Shown here piece by piece: positions 1 to 9,997 of a stretch of 64,000 nt of DNA; the first letter of the stretch is position 1; every line of letters begins with the position of its first letter. The notes beneath the pieces were generated by a model. It did not search any database. It was given only the letters and a program-made list of their open reading frames with translations, and was not told the DNA's origin. The stretch comes from Acidobacteriota bacterium (GTDB taxonomy: Bacteria > Acidobacteriota > Terriglobia > Acidiferrales > UBA7541), in the NCBI GenBank assembly GCA_003223215.1, contig QHYH01000137.1:36959-100958 (forward strand). Reading direction: 5' to 3'. Both the position numbers and the translations under genes were made by a program.

Positions 1-1
1 C

Positions 2-2665
2 AGTCAAGATGGCAATGCCTGGGACTATTTCAGTCACGACCAGGCACGATCGCGCGCGTATCGCTGGGGCGAAGACGGGCTCGCGGGTATTTCCGACGAT
101 CAACAATATCTATGCTTTGCCCTCGCGTTGTGGAACGGCCAGGACCCCATCCTGAAAGAGCGTCTCTTCGGCCTGACGAACGGTGAAGGTAATCACGGCG
201 AAGATGTCAAGGAGTACTACTTCTATCTGGACAGCACGCCAACGCACTCCTACATGAAATATCTCTACAAATATCCGCAGCGAGCATTCCCATACGACGA
301 CCTGGTAAAAAACAACCGGAAAAGAACGCGGAACGAGCTTGAGTACGAGCTGATCGATACTGGCATCTTTGAAGATGATCGCTATTTCGATGTGTTTGTG
401 GAATACGCCAAGGAGAAACCGGAAAACATCCTGGTTAGAATAACGATTTTCAATCGCGGGTCCGAGCCGGCTACGCTCGATCTGCTTCCGACGCTTTGGT
501 TTCGAAATGTTTGGTCCAGGAGACAAGGTGTCCCTCGGCCCGTGCTGCAAAAGGTACCAACCGGGGCAGGCAACAGTGTGATCTCCGCCTCTCACCCTGA
601 ATTAGGTGATCGTTTCTTGTACTGTGACGGCGCGGCTCGATTGCTTTTCACCGAGAATGAAACGAATAAGCAGCGTCTCTTTCAAGCGCCTAACCCGACG
701 CCCTATGTCAAGGACGGTATCAACGACTACATCGTCGATCGCCGCGAAGGGGCGGTAAACCCGCAAAACATTGGGACCAAAGCGGCTGCCCATTATCGGT
801 TGACCTTCGGACCGGGACAATTTCAAACCGTTCGCTTGCGTCTCAGCGACGTGGCGCCCCCATTACCGCCGCAACAAGACAGCCAATTCGCTTCTTTTGC
901 GACAAGCTTCGACGTAGTCATGCAGATGCGCGAGCGGGAAGCGGACACGTTCTATGCAGCGGTCATCCCGTCGTCGTTGACCGCCGACGAGGCGAATGTC
1001 ATGCGCCAAGCGCTTGCCGGGATGTTGTGGTCCAAGCAGTTTTACTACTACGACGTCGACCGGTGGCTCGAGGAGCATGACGTCGATCCTTTCAAAACGA
1101 ATCGGCGTGCAGCCCCGCGCAACGAGCACTGGCATCACATGTACAACGCGGACATCATCTCGATGCCGGACAAATGGGAATACCCTTGGTACGCCGCTTG
1201 GGACTTGGCCTTTCATGTTTTGGCTCTGCGTCTGGTTGACGAAGACTTTAGCAAGCAGCAGTTGGACCTCATGTTGCGCGACCATTATTTGCACCCCAAC
1301 GGCCAGCTACCTGCGTATGAGTGGAACTTCAGCGACGTCAATCCTCCGGTGCATGCCTGGTCCACGATCTTTGCTTACCGTGTCGAGAAAGCCCGGCAAG
1401 GCAAGGGTGACGTGGACTGGCTCGAGCGCAGCTTCCAGAAACTACTGCTAAACTTCACCTGGTGGGTGAACCGTAAGGACCGCACCGGTAGGAGCGCTTA
1501 CGAGGGCGGTTTCCTGGGGCTTGACAACGTCGGTGTGTTCGACCGCAGTGCGCCGCTTCCCACCGGGGGATACCTTGAACAAGCAGACGGTACGGCTTGG
1601 ATGGCGCTGTACTGCCAGAACATGCTAGAGATCGCCCTACAGTTGGCCCTGGAGAGACCAGCTTATACCGAGATGTGCATCAAGCTCGTCGAGCACTTCT
1701 TGTGGATTGCCGCGGCGCTGGTACATGGAGGCGAGAATGTTGGAATGTGGGATGAGGAGGACGGTTTTTTCTACGACATCCTGCGGCTGCCCGATGGCAG
1801 CGCTCAGCGCCTGAAAGTGCGTTCCATGGTGGGACTGCTTCCGCTGTGCGCCGTCACCGTGCTTGAGGGAGAACCTGTTGAGAAGTACCCGCGGCTCGGC
1901 AATGAATTTCGAAGATTTCTATCGAAGCGGCCCGAACTCACAGCTTTCATCCACGATCCAACGAAAACAGGTTGTATTGGCCGGCGGCTGGCCTCTATCT
2001 TGAACGAGAGCAAGCTTCGCAAGGTTCTCTCGAAGATGCTGGATGAGAATGAGTTTCTAAGTCCCTACGGCATTCGTGCTCTGTCCCGTTACCATGCCGA
2101 GCATCCTTACATTTTTCGTTCGGGTGATCAGGAGTACCGCGTGTCGTACTTGCCGGCAGAATCCGATAGTGCCATGTTCGGGGGCAATTCCAACTGGCGC
2201 GGTCCGATTTGGATGCCCGTCAACGCTCTGCTCATCCGCGCCCTGTTGCAGTATTACATGTACTACGGGAATGGTTTTATTGTAGAGTGCCCGACCGGGT
2301 CGGGGCGGCAGATGACGTTGTATCAGATCGCGCAAGAGTTGGCGCGCCGTCTCGCCAACATTTTCTTGCTAGACCAAGACGGTCGCAGGCCGGTGTACGG
2401 ACGAACCAAAAAGTTTCAAGAAGATCCCCACTGGCGAAATTGCGTCTCGTTCTACGAGTACTTCCACGGCGACAACGGCGCCGGCCTGGGAGCGAGCCAC
2501 CAGACCGGGTGGACGGGTCTGATTGCCGGCATCATGCATCTGTTTGCGACGACTACGCCCGAACAGGCTCTTGAGCTTGGCAAGGTCGCCGCAGTCACCA
2601 GCGCTTTGGAGGCGGCCCTAGCAGCGGCGCATGCCAAGGCTGGCGCCGCTTCCGGTCGCGGTTGA
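2..2665 (+). CDS. MGH1-like / GH63-related glycosidase, N-terminus cut by the window edge
   Basis: Frame 2 is open from base 2 (SQDGNAWDYFSHDQARSRAYRWGEDGLAGISDDQQYLCFALALWNGQ...) into the 128..2665 ORF, so the listed TTG start at 128 is internal. Motifs FGLTNGEGNHGEDVKEYYFYLDSTPTHSYMKYLYKYPQ and FGGNSNWRGPIWMPVN are typical of MGH1-like/GH63 family proteins. Confidence 0.85.
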   Translation, partial: SQDGNAWDYFSHDQARSRAYRWGEDGLAGISDDQQYLCFALALWNGQDPILKERLFGLTNGEGNHGEDVKEYYFYLDSTPTHSYMKYLYKYPQRAFPYDDLVKNNRKRTRNELEYELIDTGIFEDDRYFDVFVEYAKEKPENILVRITIFNRGSEPATLDLLPTLWFRNVWSRRQGVPRPVLQKVPTGAGNSVISASHPELGDRFLYCDGAARLLFTENETNKQRLFQAPNPTPYVKDGINDYIVDRREGAVNPQNIGTKAAAHYRLTFGPGQFQTVRLRLSDVAPPLPPQQDSQFASFATSFDVVMQMREREADTFYAAVIPSSLTADEANVMRQALAGMLWSKQFYYYDVDRWLEEHDVDPFKTNRRAAPRNEHWHHMYNADIISMPDKWEYPWYAAWDLAFHVLALRLVDEDFSKQQLDLMLRDHYLHPNGQLPAYEWNFSDVNPPVHAWSTIFAYRVEKARQGKGDVDWLERSFQKLLLNFTWWVNRKDRTGRSAYEGGFLGLDNVGVFDRSAPLPTGGYLEQADGTAWMALYCQNMLEIALQLALERPAYTEMCIKLVEHFLWIAAALVHGGENVGMWDEEDGFFYDILRLPDGSAQRLKVRSMVGLLPLCAVTVLEGEPVEKYPRLGNEFRRFLSKRPELTAFIHDPTKTGCIGRRLASILNESKLRKVLSKMLDENEFLSPYGIRALSRYHAEHPYIFRSGDQEYRVSYLPAESDSAMFGGNSNWRGPIWMPVNALLIRALLQYYMYYGNGFIVECPTGSGRQMTLYQIAQELARRLANIFLLDQDGRRPVYGRTKKFQEDPHWRNCVSFYEYFHGDNGAGLGASHQTGWTGLIAGIMHLFATTTPEQALELGKVAAVTSALEAALAAAHAKAGAASGRG

Positions 2666-2806
2666 CCCGCCAATAGGACGTAGTTGAAAAGCCCCGGTCT
2701 TTGAGGCTGCCGACACTGGCAAGAATGCCTCGGCGACAGCTAGACTTTACCTCATGATGCAACGGCGCGCCTAGGGACACTGGGCGTCAGGAGAAGAGGG
2801 GAGACC

Positions 2807-3217
2807 ATGAAAGCAGTCATTGTATTAATCACGGCAGTTCTCATCGCGGCGTGGGGGTGCGGAAAAATCTCATCTTCGGTTGAGGCGCAGAATCCGCCGC
2901 AGTTCAGCGGAACTTTCGCCTTTGGGAACGGACCGCTCGTTGGAGCCACCACCGCCACTAACGGTAGTCTCACCGGCAACATGGTCTTTGCAGGTTCCTG
3001 TCTTGCTCAAATCACGGGCACATATCAAGAAACGGGGCCGACCGCCTTTGGACAACTGACCGCCACACCTCTGACAGCCACGCCTCCAGCCACAACGACG
3101 TGCCCAGGCACGCCTGTTGTGTTTAGCTTTTTCGTGGCATTAAGCTCTAGCAAAGCGTATTTCAGCTTCAGCGTCGCGGGCACGAACAATCAATTTTCAG
3201 AAGAAGGATTCAAGTAA
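2807..3217 (+). CDS. small secreted hypothetical protein
   Basis: ATG with upstream AGGAGAAGAGGGGAG; hydrophobic signal-like N-terminus (MKAVIVLITAVLIAAWGCGK), Thr/Ala/Gly-rich body. Confidence 0.6.
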   Translation: MKAVIVLITAVLIAAWGCGKISSSVEAQNPPQFSGTFAFGNGPLVGATTATNGSLTGNMVFAGSCLAQITGTYQETGPTAFGQLTATPLTATPPATTTCPGTPVVFSFFVALSSSKAYFSFSVAGTNNQFSEEGFK

Positions 3218-3301
3218 TGGTACGAAGCAGATGCTCGTCAAGGAGAAAGTGGGCCGAAGGGAGGCACAACCTGCGCCCCGGCTACGCTGGCCCGCCAACA
3301 A

Positions 3302-4111
3302 CTAGAACTTCTCAGCGACAAAGTGTCTCGCCCTTAGCGGGGCCTGGTCGTCATAACTCTCTTTATCCTTACGCTTAGGCAACTTCACTGTTTCGCGGGG
3401 CACCTTACCGTAAGGGATCATGCTCAACAAATGTGAGATGCAGTTAAGCCGGGCTCTCCTCTTATCGTCCGAACGAACGATGTACCAGGGCGCATGCTTT
3501 GTATCAGTGGCTTTCAGCATCTCATCGCGCGCTCGCGAGTACTCATACCAGCGGCGAAATGATTCCAGGTCCATCGGACTTAGCTTCCATTGACGGACCG
3601 GATCGCTGATGCGGGCCTCAAATCGGCGCTGCTGCTCTTTCTTTCCAACCTCCATCCAGTATTTAATGAGAATAACACCGCCATCCACGACGTAATTCTC
3701 GACTACGGGGCAGAGCTCCAAGAACCTGCTGTGTTCCTCCTTCGTGCAGAAACCCATCACATATTCCACGCCAGCACGGTTGTACCAGCTTCTATCGAAG
3801 ATTACGATCTCTCCCGCCGCAGGGAAATGCCTGATGTAGCGCTGGATGTATATTTGGCTCTTTTCCCGATCGGATGGAGCGGGCAGTGCTACAAGGCGGA
3901 ACACCCGTGGGCTGACCCGTTCGGTAATCGCACGAATGGTGCCGCCTTTGCCTGCGGCGTCACGACCTTCAAACACCACGACGACACGCAGACCCTTATA
4001 TTTGACCCAGTCCTGAAGCTTGCAAAGTTCAGCTTGAAGTCTGCTGAGCTCCTTTTCGTATTGTTTGCGCTTCAAACGGCCGTTAGCCTTGCCGTCATCC
4101 TTATTTCCCAT
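3302..4111 (-). CDS. ppk2: polyphosphate kinase 2 family protein
   Basis: GLRVVVVFEGRDAAGKGGTIRAITERVSPRVFRLVALPAPSDREKSQIYIQRYIRHFPAAGEIVIFDRSWYNRAGVE: PPK2 Walker A, Walker B and lid motifs. Confidence 0.95.
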   Translation of the reverse strand: MGNKDDGKANGRLKRKQYEKELSRLQAELCKLQDWVKYKGLRVVVVFEGRDAAGKGGTIRAITERVSPRVFRLVALPAPSDREKSQIYIQRYIRHFPAAGEIVIFDRSWYNRAGVEYVMGFCTKEEHSRFLELCPVVENYVVDGGVILIKYWMEVGKKEQQRRFEARISDPVRQWKLSPMDLESFRRWYEYSRARDEMLKATDTKHAPWYIVRSDDKRRARLNCISHLLSMIPYGKVPRETVKLPKRKDKESYDDQAPLRARHFVAEKF

Positions 4112-4137
4112 CGCGAATCACTCCTCCCGCAAAGCGA

Positions 4138-5892
4138 CTACCCGGGATAGGGGTATCCCTTGGCCAGTACCTTCTCAAGGGCGGCATCGTGGCCATAGAG
4201 ATCATCGAAGAAATGTACCCGTCCCTCTTCATCGACGACGGCCGTGCCGTAGAGGATGAGCACAGGGATCGGCTTGGTCAGGTTCACCTGGAAATTATCC
4301 TCTCCACCCTGCATCGCAGCGCGAACGCGCTCCAGACTCCACTCGGGCTTGTCTTTTAGAACCCAAGCAGCCAATTCGGCGGGCTTCTCCACGCGAATAC
4401 ATCCATGACTAAAATCCCGCCTGGCTCGTGCAAAGAGCTGCTGCGAAGGCGTGCTATGCAGGTAAACGTGGTACTCGTTCGGAAACATAAGTTTGACCAA
4501 ACCAAGGGCGTTCGTTGGCCCCGGCTTTTGTCGAATGGCCAGCTTGCCTGACTTGAGTTTCTGCAGAACGTCGTCGCTCGCCTGACCAGCGCTAACAAAG
4601 TGTCCATCCTGCGTGACAATTTCGTAGTTGTGCTTTGCGACGTAATTGACATCGCGCCGAATCGCGGGAACAAGTTCGGAGCGTTGGATACTTGGTGGCA
4701 CATTCCAGTACGGACGAAATACAACGAAACGCATGTCTTTCTCAAAGACAGGCGTCTCGTGCCGGAGTGCTTTGCCTACAACTACATTCATGGATAGAAC
4801 GCTTCGGCCAACATCGTCGTAAGTGCGCAGTCGAAATTCCGGAATATTTACCACTACCGGCGGCTGCGGGAACTCCTCAGGAACCCAGCGCCAACGCTCC
4901 AGCGTCAGCTGTAGTTGCCGTATCCGGAAACTCAAGGGCGTGTTGAGTTGCTTCAGAGTCTGTTCTCCGAGGAGCCCGTCTGGCGGAAGACCGTGGCGCT
5001 GCTGGAAGCGTTTCACCCCCTCCACGACCGCCCCATCGTAAAGAACGTCGGAGGGGACTGGTGTCTCTTTCGGCAGGTCCCCTAATAACTGAAGCAAACG
5101 TGTTAGGCGCACCACCCCGACGTACCGGTCTCCCGGTTCGAGCGTCTTGGAAGGAACGGGCAACTTCTCACTGTCATCTTGTTGGGCGATATCAAGGTAG
5201 TTGCGGAGCGCCGCCACGGTGCGCTTATACCCTGGAAAAGGCGGCTCGACCTCGGCCAGTGCTTCCTTGATATCTTGGCCAGTCACGAGACGATCACGAA
5301 TGAATCGCGGCAGGTCATACTTTTTGCTTTCGACGCTGAGGCCAAAACTGAAATGTCTGGGATTGACCTTCCCAATGTGCAGGTCAGAAACATAGCGCAT
5401 GACGCAAACCGAAAGAGCCGCATCGAAGCGCGCATCATTGCCTGCTTGGAACTCTCGTGCCAGCCGCTCCTTCCAGCGAGACCCGTCATAATCTTCCGTG
5501 TCCAATCCATTCCGGTCCGCCTGTTCGAAGACTTCGATGATGGCTAACGCTTGTGGCGTAGGCCGTCCTTGGTGAATCCACAACAAGCTAAAGGCGTTCG
5601 GCTCGTAAAGGCTCCGAAGGTGGTCCCGGTAGTCGGAAAAGTCAGGCCAGCGCAGATCTGTAAGACGGCCCGAGGTGATGATCTCGCGAAGCAAGCTGCT
5701 GTCCGACGAAGCGGGACGAGCGTCGCTGAATGTTTGGCCAACCGAAACAAACCAGTGGCCACGAGTGCCGGAGGTAAGGAAGACGACCGTAAAAAGGAGC
5801 ACGCCAAGCACTCGCCCTGCGCGTGCTTCAGTGCCAAGACGTGGCTTTCGGTGCTCTCCGGGCAAGGTCAAGTCCATTCGCGCCGCTTTCAT
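4138..5892 (-). CDS. L,D-transpeptidase (YcbB-like) with peptidoglycan-binding domain
   Basis: HSTPSQQLFARARRDFSHGCIRVEKPAELAAW (HXX14-17[S/T]HGChR catalytic motif); PG-binding GVKRFQQRHGLPPDGLLGEQTLKQLN. Confidence 0.92.
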   Translation of the reverse strand: MKAARMDLTLPGEHRKPRLGTEARAGRVLGVLLFTVVFLTSGTRGHWFVSVGQTFSDARPASSDSSLLREIITSGRLTDLRWPDFSDYRDHLRSLYEPNAFSLLWIHQGRPTPQALAIIEVFEQADRNGLDTEDYDGSRWKERLAREFQAGNDARFDAALSVCVMRYVSDLHIGKVNPRHFSFGLSVESKKYDLPRFIRDRLVTGQDIKEALAEVEPPFPGYKRTVAALRNYLDIAQQDDSEKLPVPSKTLEPGDRYVGVVRLTRLLQLLGDLPKETPVPSDVLYDGAVVEGVKRFQQRHGLPPDGLLGEQTLKQLNTPLSFRIRQLQLTLERWRWVPEEFPQPPVVVNIPEFRLRTYDDVGRSVLSMNVVVGKALRHETPVFEKDMRFVVFRPYWNVPPSIQRSELVPAIRRDVNYVAKHNYEIVTQDGHFVSAGQASDDVLQKLKSGKLAIRQKPGPTNALGLVKLMFPNEYHVYLHSTPSQQLFARARRDFSHGCIRVEKPAELAAWVLKDKPEWSLERVRAAMQGGEDNFQVNLTKPIPVLILYGTAVVDEEGRVHFFDDLYGHDAALEKVLAKGYPYPG

Positions 5893-7622
5893 GGAGACTC
5901 GCTCCGGAGAGCTTGCATGCTCTGATAGGCCGTGATCACCTCACCGAATGTGGGGTAGAAAGGTATCTTGCGATCACCAGGGGCACGTCTCCGGGATTCC
6001 ACCCAGAGGCGCCATTCCGTCTGCCGGCCCGCGGCGGCCAGAAGCACGCCCCGCTCCCGCAAAGCGTCCGCAACTTCGTCTGCGGTGTAAAGTCCGCTGG
6101 CATCGACGAGCGTAATCGGGAGCATATCGAGCACGAGCCACTTCAGGGAAGGGCCCGCAGCGTCCGCAGCTGCCATCACTCCACGCTTAAAATAGGGGGC
6201 GTTGAAAAACACCAGTGGCGCATTGAAACGCAAAAGGGTCAGACCCGGTATGGTCGCGGCCTGGGGGTGACGCTCAATCGAATGAAAGCCTGGCAGGCCC
6301 TGCACTTCTCCGAGGATCTCGATCTTTGGGTGTGATACGAGTCTTATGAAACGTAGGATCGCCAAAACCACCGCAACGAGAATGGCCTGAATCGCGCCAA
6401 CTGCCACCACACCCAACGTGGCAAGGACCGATAATGCGAACTCCCGGTTGTCAATCCTATAGATTGTGCGTAGCGAGGGAACATCGATCAAAGACAGCGC
6501 GGCCTTGACGAGTACCGCACCGAGAGCCGCAACCGGGACATACCGTAGAGGGTCGGTAAAAAACAGCAGCACAACTGCGATGGTTGCGGCCGCGACAAGT
6601 CCGGTAAGCTGCGTTCGCCCGCCAGTCGAATCGCTAGTGGCGGTTCGAGAATCCGCACCACTGACGGCAAAACCTTGAGAAAGTCCGGAGGCAATATTGG
6701 CCACACCGAGGGCCGCGAATTCCCGGTCCGCGTCGATGTCGTATTTGTTTTTGGAGGCGAAGCTGCGCGAGGTCAGCATCATGCTCGAGAAGGTGACGAG
6801 CGCCAAACCTGCAGCATCTCCGAGAAGGCTGGGAAGCAAAGCCAGGGGAACCTGTGGAACTCGGACATGAGGAAGCCCGGCCGGCACGTCACCGACGGTC
6901 TTAACGCCCTGCCCTTCCAGACCCAGCACGCGAACGGCTATCGCCGCGACGATAATGGCCACGAGCGCTGCAGGAATCCCGCGAAACAGCCGTGGCGCGG
7001 CCAGCAAGACCAGAAATGTGCCCAAACCCACGGCGAGCGTAGGCCAATGCGTAAGCCCGAGCTTCTCAATGAATTCCGTCAGTCGCGGTACGATTCCTCC
7101 CATCGTTATGGAATAACCAAAGATCTTGCCAATCTGACCGAGAATGATGCTTAACGCGATTCCATTCAGGAACCCGACCAGGATTGGCTTCGACAAGAAA
7201 TCCGCCAGTGCGCCCAATTTCAAGAAGCTGGCTCCGATGCACAAGATGCCTGCCAGGACAGCCAGTGTTACGGATAAAGATTCGTAGAGCTGCTGATCGC
7301 CGGAGGCCAGAGGAGCCACCGCTGCCGTTACCAGGGCGCAGGTGGCTGCATCGGGGCCAATGATGAGTTGGCGAGAGGTTCCGAAGATCGCGTATGCGAG
7401 AAGGGGAAGGATGCTTGAATATAGCCCCACAGCAGGGTTGAATCCGGCGAGTTGTGCATAGGCCACACCCACCGGGAGCGCTACTGCGGCAACCGACAAT
7501 CCAGCGCGCAGATCCCAAGGGAGGTCCAATCGCTGATATTTCAGCAGGCTCGTCAAACCGGGAGCGATTCTCCCTAAATGCGGAGCCCGAATCATGCGAG
7601 ACGGACGCGTATCGCTGGTCAT
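5889..7622 (-). CDS. SulP-family anion/sulfate permease with C-terminal STAS domain
   Basis: LRAGLSVAAVALPVGVAYAQLAGFNPAVGLYSSILPLLAYAIFGTSRQLIIGPDAATCAL; multi-TM; STAS-like LKWLVLDMLPITLVDASG. Overlaps the next gene by 4 nt. Confidence 0.93.
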   Translation of the reverse strand: MTSDTRPSRMIRAPHLGRIAPGLTSLLKYQRLDLPWDLRAGLSVAAVALPVGVAYAQLAGFNPAVGLYSSILPLLAYAIFGTSRQLIIGPDAATCALVTAAVAPLASGDQQLYESLSVTLAVLAGILCIGASFLKLGALADFLSKPILVGFLNGIALSIILGQIGKIFGYSITMGGIVPRLTEFIEKLGLTHWPTLAVGLGTFLVLLAAPRLFRGIPAALVAIIVAAIAVRVLGLEGQGVKTVGDVPAGLPHVRVPQVPLALLPSLLGDAAGLALVTFSSMMLTSRSFASKNKYDIDADREFAALGVANIASGLSQGFAVSGADSRTATSDSTGGRTQLTGLVAAATIAVVLLFFTDPLRYVPVAALGAVLVKAALSLIDVPSLRTIYRIDNREFALSVLATLGVVAVGAIQAILVAVVLAILRFIRLVSHPKIEILGEVQGLPGFHSIERHPQAATIPGLTLLRFNAPLVFFNAPYFKRGVMAAADAAGPSLKWLVLDMLPITLVDASGLYTADEVADALRERGVLLAAAGRQTEWRLWVESRRRAPGDRKIPFYPTFGEVITAYQSMQALRSESP

Positions 7623-7662
7623 TTGAGCGGTCTCAAGAGGGTCTTTGCCTCACAAGTGAACC

Positions 7663-7678
7663 TGAGCCGCAAGGCTCA
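7663..7678. other. short hairpin TGAGCC-GCAA-GGCTCA between porin and SulP genes
   Basis: Perfect 6-bp inverted repeat with GCAA loop in the 70-nt gap. Confidence 0.4.
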
Positions 7679-7692
7679 CGGCGCAGAAACCT

Positions 7693-9168
7693 CTACCGGT
7701 CTGCGTCCACCTTCACGAAGCTGTACTTTGCGCTGAATTGAATGCGTGGCGCATTTGCCTTTAGGCCGCTTTGCTCCATTGCCCAGCCGTAGAGAAACTC
7801 CACGCCGACATTAAGCGACCCATACGGATTCCAAATCAAGTTGGAGCCCATGTAAGTGGCATGGTTATATGTGGCCGGGGCCGCTGAGGCGAGGAAGGCC
7901 GTATTGTTCACTGCGGCGTAGGAGTAGATGGCGCTAGACCGCAGCGTCTTCAGCCAATAATGCTGATAAGCTGCCTCAACTCCCACCGCGGGAGTAGCTT
8001 TCAGGCCCGTGGAGGATTTTGGTTCTGCGTCAATCCCCAGTCCGGAGGTGTCCTGGAGATACCGAGAGATTCCGTGCCCGAAGGCCAGGGCAAAGATTAC
8101 TTCGTCCTTGCCGAATGTCTCTAGCCCAGTGGAGACATTCACTCCCCATCCAAAAACAGAATCCGTTTTCGGCGTCGGTGTGGTTGGAACAAAAGCAGCG
8201 ATGGAACGAAATACTGCGGCGACCTGGAAATGTCCCCGTTCGAATTCCTGACGCAACCGGATCGCGCCATCCGGGCCAGGAGCATTGGGCTGGTTTGAGA
8301 ATTGCGGAGTCTTAAAGATTACGTCAGAACTGGGCTTCTCCACGGAGATGTACAGAGTCGTACTCGGTGTCAGCGCGAGTCCATAGCGCAGCTGCGGATT
8401 TCGCACGCTCACCATGCCGTTGGGTCCCTGGAAGTCCAGAGTGTCAGGGAATCCGTCCGGGTCCATGAAATTTGAAAAGGTTTGGCCAATCAGGACGTTC
8501 CTTGCCTGAGCGTAGGCATGACGTAAGCGGGGTGTAGTTGCATTAGTTCCAAAGAGATCGCCCTCGACGTAGAAGCGCACATCTCCAATGTTCGTGGTGG
8601 GAACTCTAAAGTCAAGACTCAGGCGTGTCGGACGGATCGAAACGGTCGTATTGTTCACGCCGACCACCGTCGGGATGGGAATCGAAGATGGGACGAACGC
8701 GTCCGTGTTTCCGGCTGGTTTGAGATCGTAGATGAAATCCGTTTTGAAGTAGCCACCAATCTTCAGGAGCGTCTCCGTACCCGGTAAGCGAAAAAAACCG
8801 TGGTATTTGGGATCAAGAGGAACGTTATTAAAACGCGCAGCAGCAACACTGTCCTCGGAGAAGGTAGTGTAGGTTGCCGTCGCCTCTCCCACTTGCTTGG
8901 AAGGGGCAGCTTGCGCCGGGGGCAGCGTTGCTTGGATGGTACCTTCCTGCGCGGCCGGCGGGGCTGCCGTGGGGGCGGCAGCCTCCGTCGCCTTGCTTCG
9001 CAGTTCGCCGAGCTGCGCCTCGAGCTTGCTCATTTGTTTGCGCAGTTCGTCGAGTTGTTTTTGCAGTTCTTCCACCTTTTGATTGGAATCCGACTGAGCC
9101 ATGGCCTGCGCCGGAAAGGCGGTTCCGGCAAGCAAAGCTATCGATAATACCAGTGTGCGGCCCTTCAT
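7693..9168 (-). CDS. DcaP-like outer-membrane porin
   Basis: Signal peptide, coiled coil (NQKVEELQKQLDELRKQMSKLEAQL), then GFFRLPGTETLLKIGGYFKTDFIYDLKPAGNTDAFVPSSIP and terminal aromatic beta-strand. Confidence 0.85.
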   Translation of the reverse strand: MKGRTLVLSIALLAGTAFPAQAMAQSDSNQKVEELQKQLDELRKQMSKLEAQLGELRSKATEAAAPTAAPPAAQEGTIQATLPPAQAAPSKQVGEATATYTTFSEDSVAAARFNNVPLDPKYHGFFRLPGTETLLKIGGYFKTDFIYDLKPAGNTDAFVPSSIPIPTVVGVNNTTVSIRPTRLSLDFRVPTTNIGDVRFYVEGDLFGTNATTPRLRHAYAQARNVLIGQTFSNFMDPDGFPDTLDFQGPNGMVSVRNPQLRYGLALTPSTTLYISVEKPSSDVIFKTPQFSNQPNAPGPDGAIRLRQEFERGHFQVAAVFRSIAAFVPTTPTPKTDSVFGWGVNVSTGLETFGKDEVIFALAFGHGISRYLQDTSGLGIDAEPKSSTGLKATPAVGVEAAYQHYWLKTLRSSAIYSYAAVNNTAFLASAAPATYNHATYMGSNLIWNPYGSLNVGVEFLYGWAMEQSGLKANAPRIQFSAKYSFVKVDADR

Positions 9169-9337
9169 TTAGCACCTCTTCCCCGGAATTCTTGCTATCG
9201 AGTTCGCTCGCATTTGGAACGAGTTTCCTCGCTACGTTCCACTCTGCTTGGACCGACCGGCGGGCGGAGCAGAATTGCGGCCAACACCTGGACAATTTCC
9301 AGTTAAGAAGGTTGGAATACGTCGCCAGAAGGCTCAA

Positions 9338-9353
9338 CTGTCACTTCTTACAG
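9338..9353. promoter_or_regulatory. dyad CTGTCA-CTTC-TTACAG, no matched -10
   Basis: Between the porin (-) and REC (+) genes. Confidence 0.45.
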
Positions 9354-9520
9354 GGAAGATAGATTGGAAAGCCAGTCTGCTTTTGGGGTTACGACAACCT
9401 CGGCCAAACGGACACAACACGACCTAAGGTGATTCTCCTAGTCCAGCTTGCAGGCTCGTCCGGATTGTTGAGGGTCAAGCAAGATGCTATGGAAAAGGAA
9501 AACGGCCGAGGGCTAAAACC

Positions 9521-9997
9521 ATGCGAACAATGAACAGCGTCCTCCTCGTAGAAGACTTCGGGCCCTTCCGCGCGTTCGTGTCAACTTTGCTTCGGGAAAA
9601 GCCAGACGTCCAAGTCGTAAGTGAAGCCTCAGATGGGTTAGAGGCAGTTCGTCGCGCAAGAGAATTGCATCCCGATCTGATCCTCATGGACATTGGCCTG
9701 CCTGGACTGAACGGAATCGAGGCGGCACGCCGGATTCGAGAGCTAGCCCCCAGATCCAGAATCGTCTTCCTCACCCAGGAAGGCTCCTCCGAGGTAGTGG
9801 AAGAGGCGCTCAGCTCAGGTGCGCTAGGCTACTTCCACAAACCACGAGCTGCAAACGATCTATTCCCGGCCGTCGCCGCAGTCCTTGAAGGCAAACAATT
9901 TGTCAGTAACGGATTGATTGGCTCAAAAGAACCGATGATCACACTGCGCGCCCGAAATCACCGGCCATGCCTTCAGGAAACGCCGTGTCTCAGGTAG
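9521..9997 (+). CDS. single-domain response regulator (REC only)
   Basis: VLLVEDFGPFRAFVSTLLREKPDVQVVSEASDGLEAVRRARELHPDLILMDIGLPGLNGIEAARRIR; no output domain. Confidence 0.85.
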   Translation: MRTMNSVLLVEDFGPFRAFVSTLLREKPDVQVVSEASDGLEAVRRARELHPDLILMDIGLPGLNGIEAARRIRELAPRSRIVFLTQEGSSEVVEEALSSGALGYFHKPRAANDLFPAVAAVLEGKQFVSNGLIGSKEPMITLRARNHRPCLQETPCLR

